A program made the position numbers and the translations under genes. A model generated the notes under the pieces. It searched no databases. It saw only the letters and a list, made by a program, of their open reading frames with translations, and was not told the DNA's origin. A stretch of 64,000 nt of DNA from JADCRZ01 sp037718865. Its GTDB lineage: Bacteria; Bacteroidota; Bacteroidia; Chitinophagales; Chitinophagaceae. This document shows, one piece after another, positions 35,876-46,572 of the stretch (positions are counted from its first letter, which is position 1; each line of letters starts with the position of its first letter). The stretch covers positions 52,320 through 116,319 of the forward strand of contig JBBJMP010000019.1 in the NCBI GenBank assembly GCA_037718865.1. Direction: 5' to 3'.

Positions 35876-36817
35876 ATGAAAATTTATCCGCGTGTTTTAA
35901 TTGTTTTATTCATTTCTGTACTATCTGCATGTTCAGATGGAAACGTTGAAAAGAAAGCAGGGAAAAAGGGTGGAATGGTAATCGGCGTTTCGATGTTGAG
36001 CTTGCAATCGGAATTTGTTGTGAATGTAAAAGATGCCATTGAGGCAGAAGCAAAAGAAAAAAATATTGAACTGATCATTACTGATGCACAACGTACTGCC
36101 GAGAAGCAGGTGCAGCAGGTTGAAACCTTCATCTCACAAAAAGTTGATGCCATTATTCTTAATCCCTGCGAACTGGAAGCGAGTTCGCCCGCTGTTGACA
36201 GAGCGAAGGAGGCAGGCATTCCCATTATCAATGTTAATTCGGAAACGAGGAGTACCCCTGATGCTTTTGTGGGTTCTCGGGATGAAGAATCTTCGGAGAT
36301 CGCTATGGAGCACATTGCAAAGCTTATCAATTACAAAGGGAACATTTTGATCATGGAAGGATACATCGGCCAGGCGGCCCAGATAAAGAGAGCCTCAGGG
36401 GCAACGAAAATATTATCGAAATACCCGGATATAAAATTGCTGGCAGTGCAAACTGCCGAATGGGACAGGGCGAAAGCCATGACCCTGATGGAGAACTGGA
36501 TCCAGTCATATGGGAATAAGATGAATGCCGTTTTCGCCCATAATGATGAAATGGGCATAGGTGCTCTTCATGCCCTCGAACAGGCAAACCTGAAGGAAAA
36601 AGTTGTTGTGGTAAGTATTGATGCCATTAATGATGCACTCAGGGCGGTTAAAGAGGGCAGATTAAATGCAACTGTTTTTCAGGATGCAAAGGGACAGGGA
36701 AAAGGAGCAGTAGAAATGGCAGTGAAAATTGTCAATAAAGAACCGTTAAGTGAAAAGAACATATTTATACCTTTTCGTTTGGTTACGAAAGAGAATGTTG
36801 TTCAATTTCTACCGTAA
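35876..36817 (+). CDS. rbsB: Sugar ABC transporter substrate-binding lipoprotein (RbsB type)
   Basis: The 313 residues start with a lipoprotein signal ending LSAC (about Cys19), followed by a two-lobe periplasmic-binding domain (GKKGGMVIGVSMLSLQSEFVVNVKDAIEAEA, AIILNPCELEASSPAVDRAKEAGIPIINVN, NAVFAHNDEMGIGALHALEQA). It captures sugar for the RbsC permease. The last 450 bp are duplicated at 46573-47022. The family motifs are intact. Confidence 0.94.
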   Translation: MKIYPRVLIVLFISVLSACSDGNVEKKAGKKGGMVIGVSMLSLQSEFVVNVKDAIEAEAKEKNIELIITDAQRTAEKQVQQVETFISQKVDAIILNPCELEASSPAVDRAKEAGIPIINVNSETRSTPDAFVGSRDEESSEIAMEHIAKLINYKGNILIMEGYIGQAAQIKRASGATKILSKYPDIKLLAVQTAEWDRAKAMTLMENWIQSYGNKMNAVFAHNDEMGIGALHALEQANLKEKVVVVSIDAINDALRAVKEGRLNATVFQDAKGQGKGAVEMAVKIVNKEPLSEKNIFIPFRLVTKENVVQFLP

Positions 36818-37850
36818 CAAATTAGGGGTGCTCTTCCTGAGCATCAATGCACTGTTCATTGTCAGTACTATAATCACTTTCATTCCACCATATCTTGCCC
36901 GACGCAGCCATTCAAACCATATTTTGCTCTTCTGAATCCTTGCGGAGTTTGAGGTATTTTCCAAATGATAATTTCAAATTTTTGTTCGTCTGTTCTAGCC
37001 TCTCCACTTCGCCAATCGTTTCTTTTTGTGGCCAAAAATCACGGGACTGGAGTTCTTGCTATGGGGGTAAACAACTATGGTAAAACAGACTGGTGTTGTA
37101 CACCCTTTCACGGTACATACAGGCCGATATTTTTATGAATCAAGAAGCCACGACCTGAAAAGATTGCATTATGCGCTGGAACATTTCTTTGCACCGTTAT
37201 ATCAAATAGAACCGCAATCAAAAGCTCAGGGCCTCACTTATGACAAGAGTCCAGAAACCCACCTGGAATCTACACAAGTGCTGGTTAATTTTTATACTTG
37301 GCTACAAGAGAAGTTGCCCAAAGTAATTCCGGAATACTGATCCATAAAAGCCATCGGCTATATACTGAACCGGTTTAAAGAAAACGTACCGAGAGGATCA
37401 TTGCCCTGCTGATCATTCCAGCCTTATAAAACAGATTCCAGCCACCTATTCTTGATGAAAAGCTGGATGGTATCTTGGCAAAGGCTAGCCTAAAAAGCAA
37501 AAATTGCTGGGATTGTACATTCATAGAATCACGATGTCTTCTGGATTTCATCGGACGCCTTAAAAGCTAGTTACACTTCCAAATGCTTATATCATTCTTA
37601 CTTCCAAATAAAACACTTCCAGCATAATTTTTAATAAATCCTTTGACAATTGACAATGACAATATTTTTAATATTTTTAATATTTTTATATTGACATAAT
37701 TCGTCCCCGTTTTAATCCTCTCCTTCCTCTTTTTTATTTTAAATACCATATTTAGAAAGCCTTCCACATTTATTGTCCACCCTATTCTGTCTGCCTTAAC
37801 AATCCTTGCCCTGCATAGCAAACAAGTATTATTTCCTCTAAAAGGTTTAT
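36818..37850 (+). pseudogene. IS66 transposase remnant in a decayed spacer
   Basis: Between 37077 and about 37400 the plus strand reads HTGRYFYES, KRLHYALEHFFAPLYQIE, VLVNFYTWLQEKLPK and, after an in-frame TGA at 37338, SIKAIGYILNRFK. These are the successive blocks of an IS66-family transposase C-terminal half (HARRYF, KRAEYALEQIxxLYxIE, KAIxYxLNxW). The N-terminal and catalytic parts, the accessory genes and the ends are missing. The rest of this 1-kb spacer holds no convincing gene, only AT-rich sequence before the next start. Confidence 0.65.
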
Positions 37851-39575
37851 ATGAAAAGGTTTTTCAACTGCCTAACTGGTATCATGGGCTTTGCCTTCTT
37901 TGCAATTTTACTTTTAGAGCCGGCGCATCTTAATGCACAAAAAATACCTATAAAATATGATACAACTATTCAGGGAACAATTAATCCTGTAGGAAATATT
38001 GACTCTTTTTATTTCGATGCAGGGCCAAATGACCTAATCACTTTATTGTTGGATAACCTTGCCGACACTCGTAATAATAGCTTTTACCCCCGGATGGAGA
38101 TTTACAACCCAAGCGGCACGCTGATGAAGACCCTGATCGCCGGCGGTACTACACGCTTTGACACCACACTGGATGCAGGCACCTACACCATCTGGGTGAT
38201 GGACGACAATTACTTTGAGGGAGGCGACTACAACTTAAGTTTCGTGGCTGATAGCTTCCCGCAAAATTCTATCTGTGTACCACCAGATACAAGTATAACC
38301 GCATGGTGGCCCCTAGAAGATACAGGCACGATTGTTTCAGACATAATTGGTGGAAACATTGGCACAAGTGTAAACGGCCCGGTTCGTATTGTGGGAAGAG
38401 TGGGAAATGCCCTCAAATTCGATGGCGTTAACGATTACGTTGCCGTTCCTGATAATAATCAATGGGCTTTTGGAAGGCGAGACTTTTCCATAGAGTTTTG
38501 GGCAAATTTTGACGGTCCAGGTGGTGGCTCTTTAGCGAATCCAACGGACGTCTTTATCAGTCATGATGAAGGACCTGGAACAACGAGAAAGTGGTATTTT
38601 GCACACGGTGGAGGCTTTTTATACTTTCATATAAATGGGCCAGGTATAGGCCCTAAGTATATAGCGCAGGTGCCATTTACACCACTAATTGGAAAATGGT
38701 ATCATCTGGCAGTGACTCGCCAGGCTAACACTTTTTCAATTTATGTTAATGGAGTGCTCCGGGGCTCTTCTACCAATTCGGATTCTGTTCCCAATCCAAA
38801 TGCTCCTTTATTGATAGGCCAATCCAATGAGTCGTTAGCACCCAGTTATGTGAATGGCCTGTTGGATGAAATGACGATTTATAACCGTGCTCTTACCTCC
38901 TCAGAAATACTTGATATTGCAAAAGCTGCCAATGCCGGCAAATGCAAAAACCTTACTATAACTACAAGTACATTACCCGCAGTATTGCTGAATGATTCAT
39001 TATCCATTACACTTAATGCAGGTTCAGGCAAGCCACCATATTCATGGTCAATAACTAACGGTGTACTTCCCAATAGTGTAACTTTTAGTTCTAATGGTGT
39101 TTTAAGTGGTATTCCAACTGAAGCTAAAGACTTTATCTTCACTGTTAGGGTAACTGATAGCATTGGCAACTTTGCTGAAAAAGAATTTTTCTTGAAAGTG
39201 CTGGTTTCATTACCCCCGCCTGATATCACTATTCACAAAACAGGTACTGTAGCTGTACCAGGTCGAGAAATGGATTATTTTATAAAGGTTGAAAATAACT
39301 CTGATGTTGATATAAACAACCAAGCAATTACAGAAATTCTTGATCTTACAGTTATGTCATAAGTTTCAGTTAGCCCTCAACAACTTTTACCAGATTCAAT
39401 TTCTGAGCAGACAGGATTTATTCTCTGGAGTATTAATAAATTAAGCCCACACGAGTCTAAAATTCTTCATTATCGGATCAAAATTCTTCCCACGGTAGGT
39501 ATAGGAGCCCCTATTTTCGGACAGGTATGTGCAGGCTCTTTTAATGCTCTAGAGCATGTATTAACAGTGTGTTGA
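37851..39575 (+). pseudogene. T9SS-type surface protein, N-terminal part (interrupted)
   Basis: A signal peptide (about 1-29) is followed by a pre-peptidase C-terminal-like domain (about 35-130), a LamG/concanavalin domain (about 150-360, LKFDGVNDYVAVPDNNQW, FSIEFWANFDG, GLLDEMTIYNRALTSSEI), an Ig-like domain (about 370-455) and a DUF11-like repeat. An in-frame TAA at 39360-39362 stops it after 503 codons. The same frame then continues with protein-like sequence (QTGFILWSINKLSPHES) to a TGA at 39573. The next block is in another frame. The original gene was one large secreted protein, probably an adhesin or glycan binder. Confidence 0.75.
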
Positions 39576-41062
39576 AAGAAAAGTCAGTATGCCCAAATTG
39601 TGTTGAAATATGCCAAGCGAATATTCCTTTCCCATGCGGTCCATTTGATCCTATATGTGATTATGAGATCCGTGTCCCTTGCGTTCATTGTATATTAAAA
39701 TGTGTTGGAATAAGAAAAAAATATGAAGAATGTCTTTTACAATATATGGGCGGAGAGTGTACATCTTCATTGCAGAATAGTTTACTTCAAAATACTCCGA
39801 ATTCCTGTGGAAGATGTTATACCCATGAAACTGAAACTAGAGGCCCAGTCGACCCAAATGAAAAATTAGTTAATGCAAAGAAATATATTCAGCCACTCCA
39901 GACATTAGTATATCCAATCCATTATGAAAACATCGGTAATGTTGAAGTGCAAGATGTTTTTGTTTGGGATACCTTAGATAACAATCTTGATACTTCTACC
40001 CTGCAAATCATTACTCCAGGTGCTACATACAATGCAGCTTCAAGAAGCATCAAGTGGAACCTTCTAAATAAAAACTTACAACCCGGTGCAACAGATAACG
40101 TCCTGCTTTCTATAAAGCCCAAACAAAATCTTCCTTCAGGTACTGTTATAAGGAATAAAGCGTCCATACAATTTAAAATTTTTGAAAAAGTTCAGACAAA
40201 TGAGGTTGAAAATATCATAGATGCTATAAAGCCAAAATCCTCAATGTTGCCTCTACCTGCCAAAAGCCCCGATTTAAATATTAAGATATCCTGGCTTGGA
40301 ACAGATTCCATTGGTATCATAGAGTCATATTCGATCTTTGTTGCAACAGATACTGGAGGATATCAGCCTCTTCTTTTAAACACAACGTATACATCTGCAA
40401 TGTTTGTCGCCGAACCGGGTAAATTATATAAATTCATTTGTATTGCAAAGGATCAAGCAGGAAATGTAGAAGTGAAAGAACCTATTGCTGAAGCGGCAAT
40501 TGCAACGGATCTACCTGTAGAATTGATTAGTTTTTCCGGAGCACTTAAAGGCAAAGATGTTCTATTGCAATGGGAAACTGCCAATGAGCAAAATAGCAGG
40601 CATTTTGTTGTGCAACGAAGCATTGACGGAGTAAACTTCGAAAATTTAGGGCAAGTAAACGCTGCCGGGAATAGCAATAGAGTTAAAGGTTATAGTTATA
40701 CAGATCGTAACGCTGCAGCACTAGGATTAATCAAAATATACTACCGTTTACAAGAGGTAGATTTAGATGGTACATTCACGTTTAGCAAAGTAATAAACGT
40801 AAATGTTGATCGGCATGTTGAGACTTTTACTATTGTGCCTAATCCAGCAAGTGACAATATCCTGGTACAATTAAATGGTGTTTCTGCGAATAATATCGCT
40901 TCCCTTGATATACTAGACTTTACAGGTCGAAAAATAATAAGCAGGGGAATTTCATTGCGAGCAGGTAGCAATACAATCCCTGTTTCTATCAGTTCGCTTT
41001 CAAACGGGTATTTATGTACTCATAGTGGAATCACCGGGCAAGAAATGGCAAAGAAAGTTTAA
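39569..41062 (+). pseudogene. T9SS-type surface protein, C-terminal part (frameshifted)
   Basis: This 497-residue reading frame lacks a signal and continues the preceding gene after a frameshift near 39570. It has a Cys-rich stretch (CPNCVEICQANIPFPCGPFDPICDYEI), a DUF11-like beta-domain (VDPNEKLVNAKKYIQPLQTLVYPIHYENIGNVEVQDVFVWDTLD), a region PVELISFSGALKGKDVLLQWETANEQNSRHFVVQRSIDG typical just before T9SS tails, and a T9SS sorting domain (IVPNPASDNILVQL). Near 41006 the frame appears to shift again: shifting by one at the GGG gives GIYVLIVESPGKKWQRKFK, a normal tail. The intact protein would be about 1080 residues. Confidence 0.75.
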
Positions 41063-41128
41063 AACAATAGGAAGGTGTGATTCAAAAGAATTGACTGATG
41101 TGTAATTGAAAAAGTTAAAAAACTAAGC

Positions 41129-41211
41129 TAACTCGTTATGAATCGATACTTTTCTGATTGTGCTGGTCTGTGATTCTAAAGATGTAGGAAATATCGATCC
41201 GTAACGAGTTA
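41129..41211. repeat. Long imperfect inverted repeat
   Basis: Arms 41129-41148 and 41192-41211 (taactcgttatgaatcgata and its inverted partner) match at about 17 of 20 positions around a 43-base centre, followed by ATTTTTC. It may be a terminator of the surface protein gene or a small palindromic element. It lies just left of the IS1595 element. Confidence 0.45.
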
Positions 41212-41237
41212 TTTTTCTACATATAATTTAATAAATA

Positions 41238-42220
41238 GGGTTATCCATTTAAGTCGCATTTGCTTTATAGGCGTAGGGTTCATGTTGCATCATTCTCTCA
41301 ATCAGCTTGTGCCAGATGGTTGGTAGAAAGTTTCTCCGGTTAAATCTGAAGAAGAATTCATCTAAATATCCGTTCATGAATCTTTCTGAACACTTATGAT
41401 GTATACCTCTTAGCCATCCTTTCAAATTCATGATTAAATAATGCAATCCCATAAAGTTTTTCCCTTTACTTGAGGGCTTTTGCTTGATTTCAAATTCACT
41501 TTCCAGTGGCCAGTAACCCCTCCATTGATCCGTCTTAATCTGGGTGTTATCTTTGTCAATATATTTCTCGAAGAAAGGCTTAAAGCTTTCTGCACTGGCA
41601 TCTTCAATCGTTTGTGCATAGGCTCGTCCTATTTTATCTCCTTGTACTTTTTCAACTGCCATCACTACCAGCTTCTTATCTCCCTTGCTTCTTCCGCGTT
41701 CGCCCTCATCTACTCCCCCAATCATCAATTCATCCACTTCTACATGACCACTAAGAAGATGTTTGCCGCTGCTTGCCATTGCCTCCTGTGCCTTTCGTTT
41801 AAACAACCAGGAAGATTTTTGATTGATGCCGTATTCATTAGCCAATTCTATGGTTGACATTCCTTTTTTGCGCACAGAGATCCGAAAGTTAATCCCAAAA
41901 GCCTTCAGCAGCGGGATCTTCATCTTGTGAAACAATGTGTGTGCTGTGACAGATTCATCATACCCGCACTGTGTACATCGCAAATGAAACCGAGTCTTGC
42001 CTTTGCAGCTTTTCTTCCCATTGCAATTGCGGCATCGATAACCGTCATTCCATTTTAAATCAAACAGATACTGCCTGCAATCATCTTCACTTGTAAAGAA
42101 CTTATTAAACTCACTAATGGTGATTCCCTGAAACATACTCAAATATTTAGTACAAATATACTAAATTTATTAGCTAAGGTCTATTTCTTATCTTCGCTTT
42201 GCGCTCTATCTGGATAACCC
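41238..42220 (-). mobile_element. IS1595-family insertion sequence
   Basis: The ends are gggttatcca at 41238-41247 and tggataaccc at 42211-42220, perfect 10-bp inverted repeats, and enclose one transposase gene. The element is 983 bp. I did not find a clear target duplication. It lies between the broken surface protein and the large two-ORF gene. Confidence 0.8.
41249..42142 (-). CDS. IS1595-family (ISXO2-like) transposase
   Basis: The 297 residues have an N-terminal zinc-ribbon (CRNCNG and CTQCGYD) followed by the ISXO2-like DDE core (VEVDELMIGGVDEGERG, KTDQWRGYW, and HHKCSERFMNGYLDEFFFRFNRRNF). The frame is open and without lesions, so the transposase may be active. Confidence 0.93.
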   Translation of the reverse strand: MSMFQGITISEFNKFFTSEDDCRQYLFDLKWNDGYRCRNCNGKKSCKGKTRFHLRCTQCGYDESVTAHTLFHKMKIPLLKAFGINFRISVRKKGMSTIELANEYGINQKSSWLFKRKAQEAMASSGKHLLSGHVEVDELMIGGVDEGERGRSKGDKKLVVMAVEKVQGDKIGRAYAQTIEDASAESFKPFFEKYIDKDNTQIKTDQWRGYWPLESEFEIKQKPSSKGKNFMGLHYLIMNLKGWLRGIHHKCSERFMNGYLDEFFFRFNRRNFLPTIWHKLIERMMQHEPYAYKANAT

Positions 42221-42303
42221 TATTAATTTATATACAGTTTTGTGTTTACCTTAATTCATTAAGATGGGCTCCTTCATCTTCTTCTTTAGCGTCCCGCTTA
42301 TAA

Positions 42304-44799
42304 TCATTTGCCAGTCTGATTAAAGCTGACGCGGTTAGTGGATAATCGGGGCACTAGCAGCTTACCCATTTTTTCGAAATAAGCTGAAAGGGAGCGTTCC
42401 TGCCCACCTCCTTCGTACGCTCCTTTTACGTGTACACTTCTGCTATTATAAATTTCCGTCCTAAAATCAGACATCATTACAGCACTTTCACAATGGTCAA
42501 TTACTTCACAAATTTCTTTTGCAGGCCAATATGTATTATTCCTGGGATACCAAGCCATAAGTACACCTATTTGACTATCTACGCCATCCAGACAGTTAAT
42601 TTCAATTGCTTGGGCTCTCACCGTCGTTACCCAATGATTTAAAACTTCTTCATTAATAGTTCCATCCCGGTCCACGCCAGGGATCATTCGTAAAGACTCC
42701 AATAGTCTTTTTGCGGAATCGACTTTTTTATATCGTTCATCTTTTTTTTCCTCATTTAGCTCATCACTCGTTCCTTCATACGGCTTATTAACGAGTAAGA
42801 CCATGTCAATAAAAAATTGGGGATCTTTTGATAATTTGTTGAATAAGGTCGCCGGTACCCCTTCACTATGCACATCAGTCAAAAAGTCAATATAGCACCA
42901 CTCTAATTGTGCCAGTCTATCCTCGTTGGTGTCCTTTCGATTTTGTAGCTCTTCAAATATTCTACTAAGGCTATAAATTATCAGTTGGCCTTCTTCTACA
43001 ACCTTTACAGTGGCTGCTTCATATAATAAATTTATTAATAGCTCAGTAGGGAGCTCTTCCGCAAAATGACTTACCTGATTAATAATTATGACATGCCGGT
43101 TTACTTCTAATAGCTTATAAATGGCATATAATCTGTGATCTGTTGAAAAGCGATCCAGGGACAAATTTACTTTTAGCCAGTATTCATTTCCGACGGCTGG
43201 TGGTAATGATTCCAATAAGGCCCAAATAAATTTTTGAGGTTCCAATGACAGAAAAAAAGCCGATTGTACATTATCATCGGGCTGCATGGAAAGGATCATT
43301 TCCCAAGTTTTATTAACAAATGACTCTTTTAATTTGATAGATCGGGCAAATAGATAATATCTGCACAGCATATTTATTTTGTTATTTGAACCATTAGTAA
43401 GTCCTCTCAAAATCATCATTTCTTCTTCGTTACTAAAGTCCAACTCTGACATGGAATGACCAGGAAAGCCCAAATTTTCAAGGTCCTCAGCCATTTCTAA
43501 TATACCACTAAGTCCTTTCTTTTTATAAATACAATCAAGTGCTGCACGGCGCTGCTCGTTAATAAATTCATTCGCCTCCTTCATTTTCCGCCTCTCCAGC
43601 CCCTGAGGGAATGCGGGCCAATTTTCTTTGAATAAAAACAAAAACCTTTTTAAATCATTATTAGGAGTATATACGGTAAAGACTATTTCAATTTTTTTAA
43701 GCTCATCCTCAGAAAGCGCCCAATCTTGTTCTGAGTGTTCCCTGTGCCACCCGAGGAGTGATCTTAATTCGTTCCAGACGGCATCTTTCGGGTGATTCGT
43801 TAGATCTTTACTTTCTAATAAAAATTTCAAAAGCTTATCGCTGTCTTCATGCAACAGGCGTGGATAGAAAACAATCAAGGAGGCTACCCTTTCTTCATTG
43901 CCGCTGGCAAGGAAAATTAATTTGTCAAATACAAATGAACAATAATCCCAGACTTGATGTTGCCTAAATGTTCTTCCCCTTAATTGAGTACTAAATCGCC
44001 ATCTGCAGGTGTGAATGGGATGGGGAACAGGATGATTTTCAGATAAAAGTTTTAAGAAAAGATGCCAAGCCACATCCGGTTCCTTCTGCATAAGTTTTTC
44101 GAGCACCGTTTTTCGGGTATGAAAATCCGCATCAATCTCGCGATGCCAAGCTATATGTATTTCCTTAAGGCTGTTAATGGGTCGGTTTCTCAGATTACCA
44201 CCCGGATCAAGTCTTGCAAGTGCTCCCAATATCATTGTTACTCTCCATAAATATTCTTTCGACCAGGCTAAACTTTCTAATGCCCATAAAAGGCCTGTAT
44301 AGTAGCTGGAAGATGAAAATAGAATATCTCCATCCTGCCCAAACATTTCAAGCACGGATGGATTGCTTTCTTTTAACGATTTTTCCACCGCAAGTAAAAA
44401 TGACCCTGGAGACGCTTCAGCAAGTAGAGGCAATACAGTAGAAAGAGAACACCATTTCGACCCTTCAGCATTTTCTAATAATTCCCTAACAATACTATCA
44501 GCAAATAGCTGTGAGGGGGTTAAAGAAGTTACCTTAAATGATTCGCCATAAACGGCAATCAAGATTAAGGATTCTATAAGACCTTCTTTCAAAGCATTGG
44601 AGAATTTTGGAATTTTACCGTAGACAGAGGCTAGATAACGCTGATCAATATCCAACTCTAAAGCCGGATTTAACTCCGCCAAAACATTTAAAAATACTCG
44701 TTTGAAGCTTTCAAGATCTGAATGGGTAAGAAAAGGAGCAAGTATGGACCATGCATCCAGAGGAGAAGTCATCCGCCATATTAAACGCACCTGCAACAC
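42304..44799 (-). CDS. Large protein of unknown function, C-terminal part (downstream of an in-frame TGA)
   Basis: The frame is open from 44907, just after a TGA, and continues the upstream 375-codon ORF without a shift. The 831 residues from the first ATG-like start are rich in alpha-helix, with repeating hydrophobic/acidic segments like a HEAT/TPR-type superhelix, and no catalytic motif I recognise. The upstream ORF provides a nuclease-like region and a degenerate NTPase-like region, so this half is probably the sensor or scaffold part. The complete 1243-codon protein resembles a family of long proteins in other bacteria (with a GRW-D motif at the break), whose function I cannot name. The IS1595 element lies immediately downstream of the stop. 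Confidence 0.55.
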   Translation of the reverse strand: MLQVRLIWRMTSPLDAWSILAPFLTHSDLESFKRVFLNVLAELNPALELDIDQRYLASVYGKIPKFSNALKEGLIESLILIAVYGESFKVTSLTPSQLFADSIVRELLENAEGSKWCSLSTVLPLLAEASPGSFLLAVEKSLKESNPSVLEMFGQDGDILFSSSSYYTGLLWALESLAWSKEYLWRVTMILGALARLDPGGNLRNRPINSLKEIHIAWHREIDADFHTRKTVLEKLMQKEPDVAWHLFLKLLSENHPVPHPIHTCRWRFSTQLRGRTFRQHQVWDYCSFVFDKLIFLASGNEERVASLIVFYPRLLHEDSDKLLKFLLESKDLTNHPKDAVWNELRSLLGWHREHSEQDWALSEDELKKIEIVFTVYTPNNDLKRFLFLFKENWPAFPQGLERRKMKEANEFINEQRRAALDCIYKKKGLSGILEMAEDLENLGFPGHSMSELDFSNEEEMMILRGLTNGSNNKINMLCRYYLFARSIKLKESFVNKTWEMILSMQPDDNVQSAFFLSLEPQKFIWALLESLPPAVGNEYWLKVNLSLDRFSTDHRLYAIYKLLEVNRHVIIINQVSHFAEELPTELLINLLYEAATVKVVEEGQLIIYSLSRIFEELQNRKDTNEDRLAQLEWCYIDFLTDVHSEGVPATLFNKLSKDPQFFIDMVLLVNKPYEGTSDELNEEKKDERYKKVDSAKRLLESLRMIPGVDRDGTINEEVLNHWVTTVRAQAIEINCLDGVDSQIGVLMAWYPRNNTYWPAKEICEVIDHCESAVMMSDFRTEIYNSRSVHVKGAYEGGGQERSLSAYFEKMGKLLVPRLSTNRVSFNQTGK

Positions 44800-44907
44800 T
44801 GGTGAATACTGATTCAGTTTCCATCGTGTTAGTCTTTTTATATATTTATCGTAAGGTTCACCAGCAAGAACACTGATTAGGTTTTTATCCTCTTCATTTT
44901 GTTCATC

Positions 44908-46035
44908 TCACCTGCCTGCGAGTAAGGCGGGAATAATATCAGTTTGTGATCCATCTCTTGCCCATGCTGGTTGTTTATTTTTGTCGAATTTAAGGAGTCT
45001 GCGTAAAACAGTCAGGCTCAAGCCTGAATCTTTAATAAGTCTTTCAGCTTCTTTCCAATCTAATCCCATTTCTTCTAACCCCTTTTCAAAACCCGTCCTG
45101 TGGATTCTAGGAAGTTCTAAGTCGACGGAACTGGCAGCGGTAAGCTCATTTCCTATAGGGAAAATAACGTGGTGACCATTTTTAACAGCCAAATCCAATA
45201 AGGTATCGTTATCGAATCCCACTACTAAAATCATAGAGGATTTACTAACTGCTAATTCCCTAAAAATTTGTTCATTTTCAACAATCACAGCTTTGGCAAA
45301 CAAGGTCTCTTTGATTTCATGTTCCATTCTTTCGATTGTTGCGGCCACGAAAGCCAATGCTTCTATTGCTGTATTGGCTTTAAGTAGAAGCGAACCAGGT
45401 GGCGCTACCAGGAAGTCAAAAATTTTATTTGCTTCGACATCCCTGCCATATGTAATCAATGAAACAGGTAATGTATATGTTTGGTTAGTTGTCCACTCCT
45501 TCCAAAACTGATCCAGTGGAAGCGTATATCCCTGTGGTAAATTCAGAAATTTAGCCAGCCAGCTTGAAACTGGTGGGAGTGAATCAATCCATTCTTCCAG
45601 CACTTGACCATCAATAATCACAATATCTTTCCATGCATGTTCTTCTCTCTTTTTATTCAACAATTGCTCCTTATCCGCCCAGACGTAAGGCGTTGCGAAA
45701 ACAAACGACAACTCCGATCTTACGTCTGATGATAAATTTCCTGTTCTTTTTGTATAATCCTGATTGAACTTATCCTTATAATCCCTTCCTGTTCCAATCT
45801 CCCATTTTGACTCACCAGCCGGTATATATAATGAACATTCATTAACTTGAAGTGTACCGTCAAATCCCGGCAAAATGACATTATCACCAGCAGGAAAAAG
45901 CATTTTTACTATCTGAACCGGGCTCGACCTGATAAGCCTACGAATAAGCAGTGGAAAATTTTCTTGACAGTCCCTTTTGGGGGCCCAGTTTGCCAAATTT
46001 GTTGAAGTGATATGTTTCATAATATAGTCTTTCAA
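44908..46035 (-). CDS. Large protein of unknown function, N-terminal part (nuclease-like plus NTPase-like region)
   Basis: The 375 residues start (46035; an alternative ATG is at 46020) with LANWAPKRDCQENFPLLIRRLI, then PGFDGTLQVN, PAGESKWEIGTGRDYKDKFNQDYTKRTG and FATPYVWADKEQ. The D...E-x-G spacing (PGFDG ... SKWEIG) is reminiscent of a PD-(D/E)xK-type nuclease core, but this is inference. From about 195 (GRDVEANKIFDFL, SLLLKANTAIEALAFVAA) it resembles a STAND-like NTPase whose Walker A loop lacks the usual GKS/T. It ends ALLAGR followed by TGA; DEQNEEDKNL continues in frame. In relatives a Trp follows GR, so TGG-to-TGA is likely. It may be a silenced defence-type or regulatory protein. Confidence 0.55.
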   Translation of the reverse strand: MKDYIMKHITSTNLANWAPKRDCQENFPLLIRRLIRSSPVQIVKMLFPAGDNVILPGFDGTLQVNECSLYIPAGESKWEIGTGRDYKDKFNQDYTKRTGNLSSDVRSELSFVFATPYVWADKEQLLNKKREEHAWKDIVIIDGQVLEEWIDSLPPVSSWLAKFLNLPQGYTLPLDQFWKEWTTNQTYTLPVSLITYGRDVEANKIFDFLVAPPGSLLLKANTAIEALAFVAATIERMEHEIKETLFAKAVIVENEQIFRELAVSKSSMILVVGFDNDTLLDLAVKNGHHVIFPIGNELTAASSVDLELPRIHRTGFEKGLEEMGLDWKEAERLIKDSGLSLTVLRRLLKFDKNKQPAWARDGSQTDIIPALLAGR

Positions 46036-46380
46036 TTCGTCATGGATTACTCATGGATTGGTTTCCTTTTATTGCTTGGCCGATTCATCCATGCAACTAA
46101 CCAGATATAGGGCATCAAAAGGGCTTTTATTTACATCCAGGGTTCTTTTCATATTCCTACAAATTCACCGCTATTTGCCTCCATAAGTATACAGCCTTGA
46201 CTTTTCGCGTTTTTACGCATGGCCTACAGGCTCACGCGATATGCATTCTGCAATTTTAATTACGCATTTTGTTTGCCAATTGACAAATTTCGCAAATCCT
46301 TTGGGAAATGGAACTAATCTGCCCATCTATATCCCCATCCTCGTTACATCACATGTTCTGATTGTGTACTTTACTTCCAG

Positions 46381-46572
46381 TTACTCCATCAAATTACATA
46401 ATGTGTTTTCCCTTTTTTCTTCTCCAACGAACAGGATTTTGATAGCTGCAGCAGTAATGGCCTTATTGTGGAATTGTAGTTGCCCGTAGCAATCCATCAA
46501 TTTGTGACGGATCGCTCCAATATAAGGATTAAGTTGTCGGGCAAGCTCTTTGTTGTCCCTGATTAATTCGAT
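46381..46572 (-). pseudogene. Tyrosine recombinase (integrase) remnant
   Basis: The minus strand reads IELIRDNKELARQLNPYIG, AIRHKLMDCYGQLQFHNKAIT and AAAIKILFVGEE, then ends at TAA. This matches the N-terminal arm-binding/SAM-like region of Bacteroidota tyrosine recombinases (the catalytic RHRHY domain is absent). The piece is joined at 46572 to the truncated copy of the sugar-binding protein gene, so the recombinase is dead. Confidence 0.65.

Noticed and set aside
36832..37020. Minus-strand protein-like stretch (IGEVERLEQTNKNLKLSFGKY)
   Set aside because: It is short, without a start or recognisable family. It may be a remnant but could also be chance.
44908..44910. TGA read as Trp through an altered genetic code
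   Set aside because: TGA is used as a normal stop elsewhere in the window, e.g. at the sulfatase ending at 54475, so genome-wide recoding is unlikely. A local suppressor remains possible.
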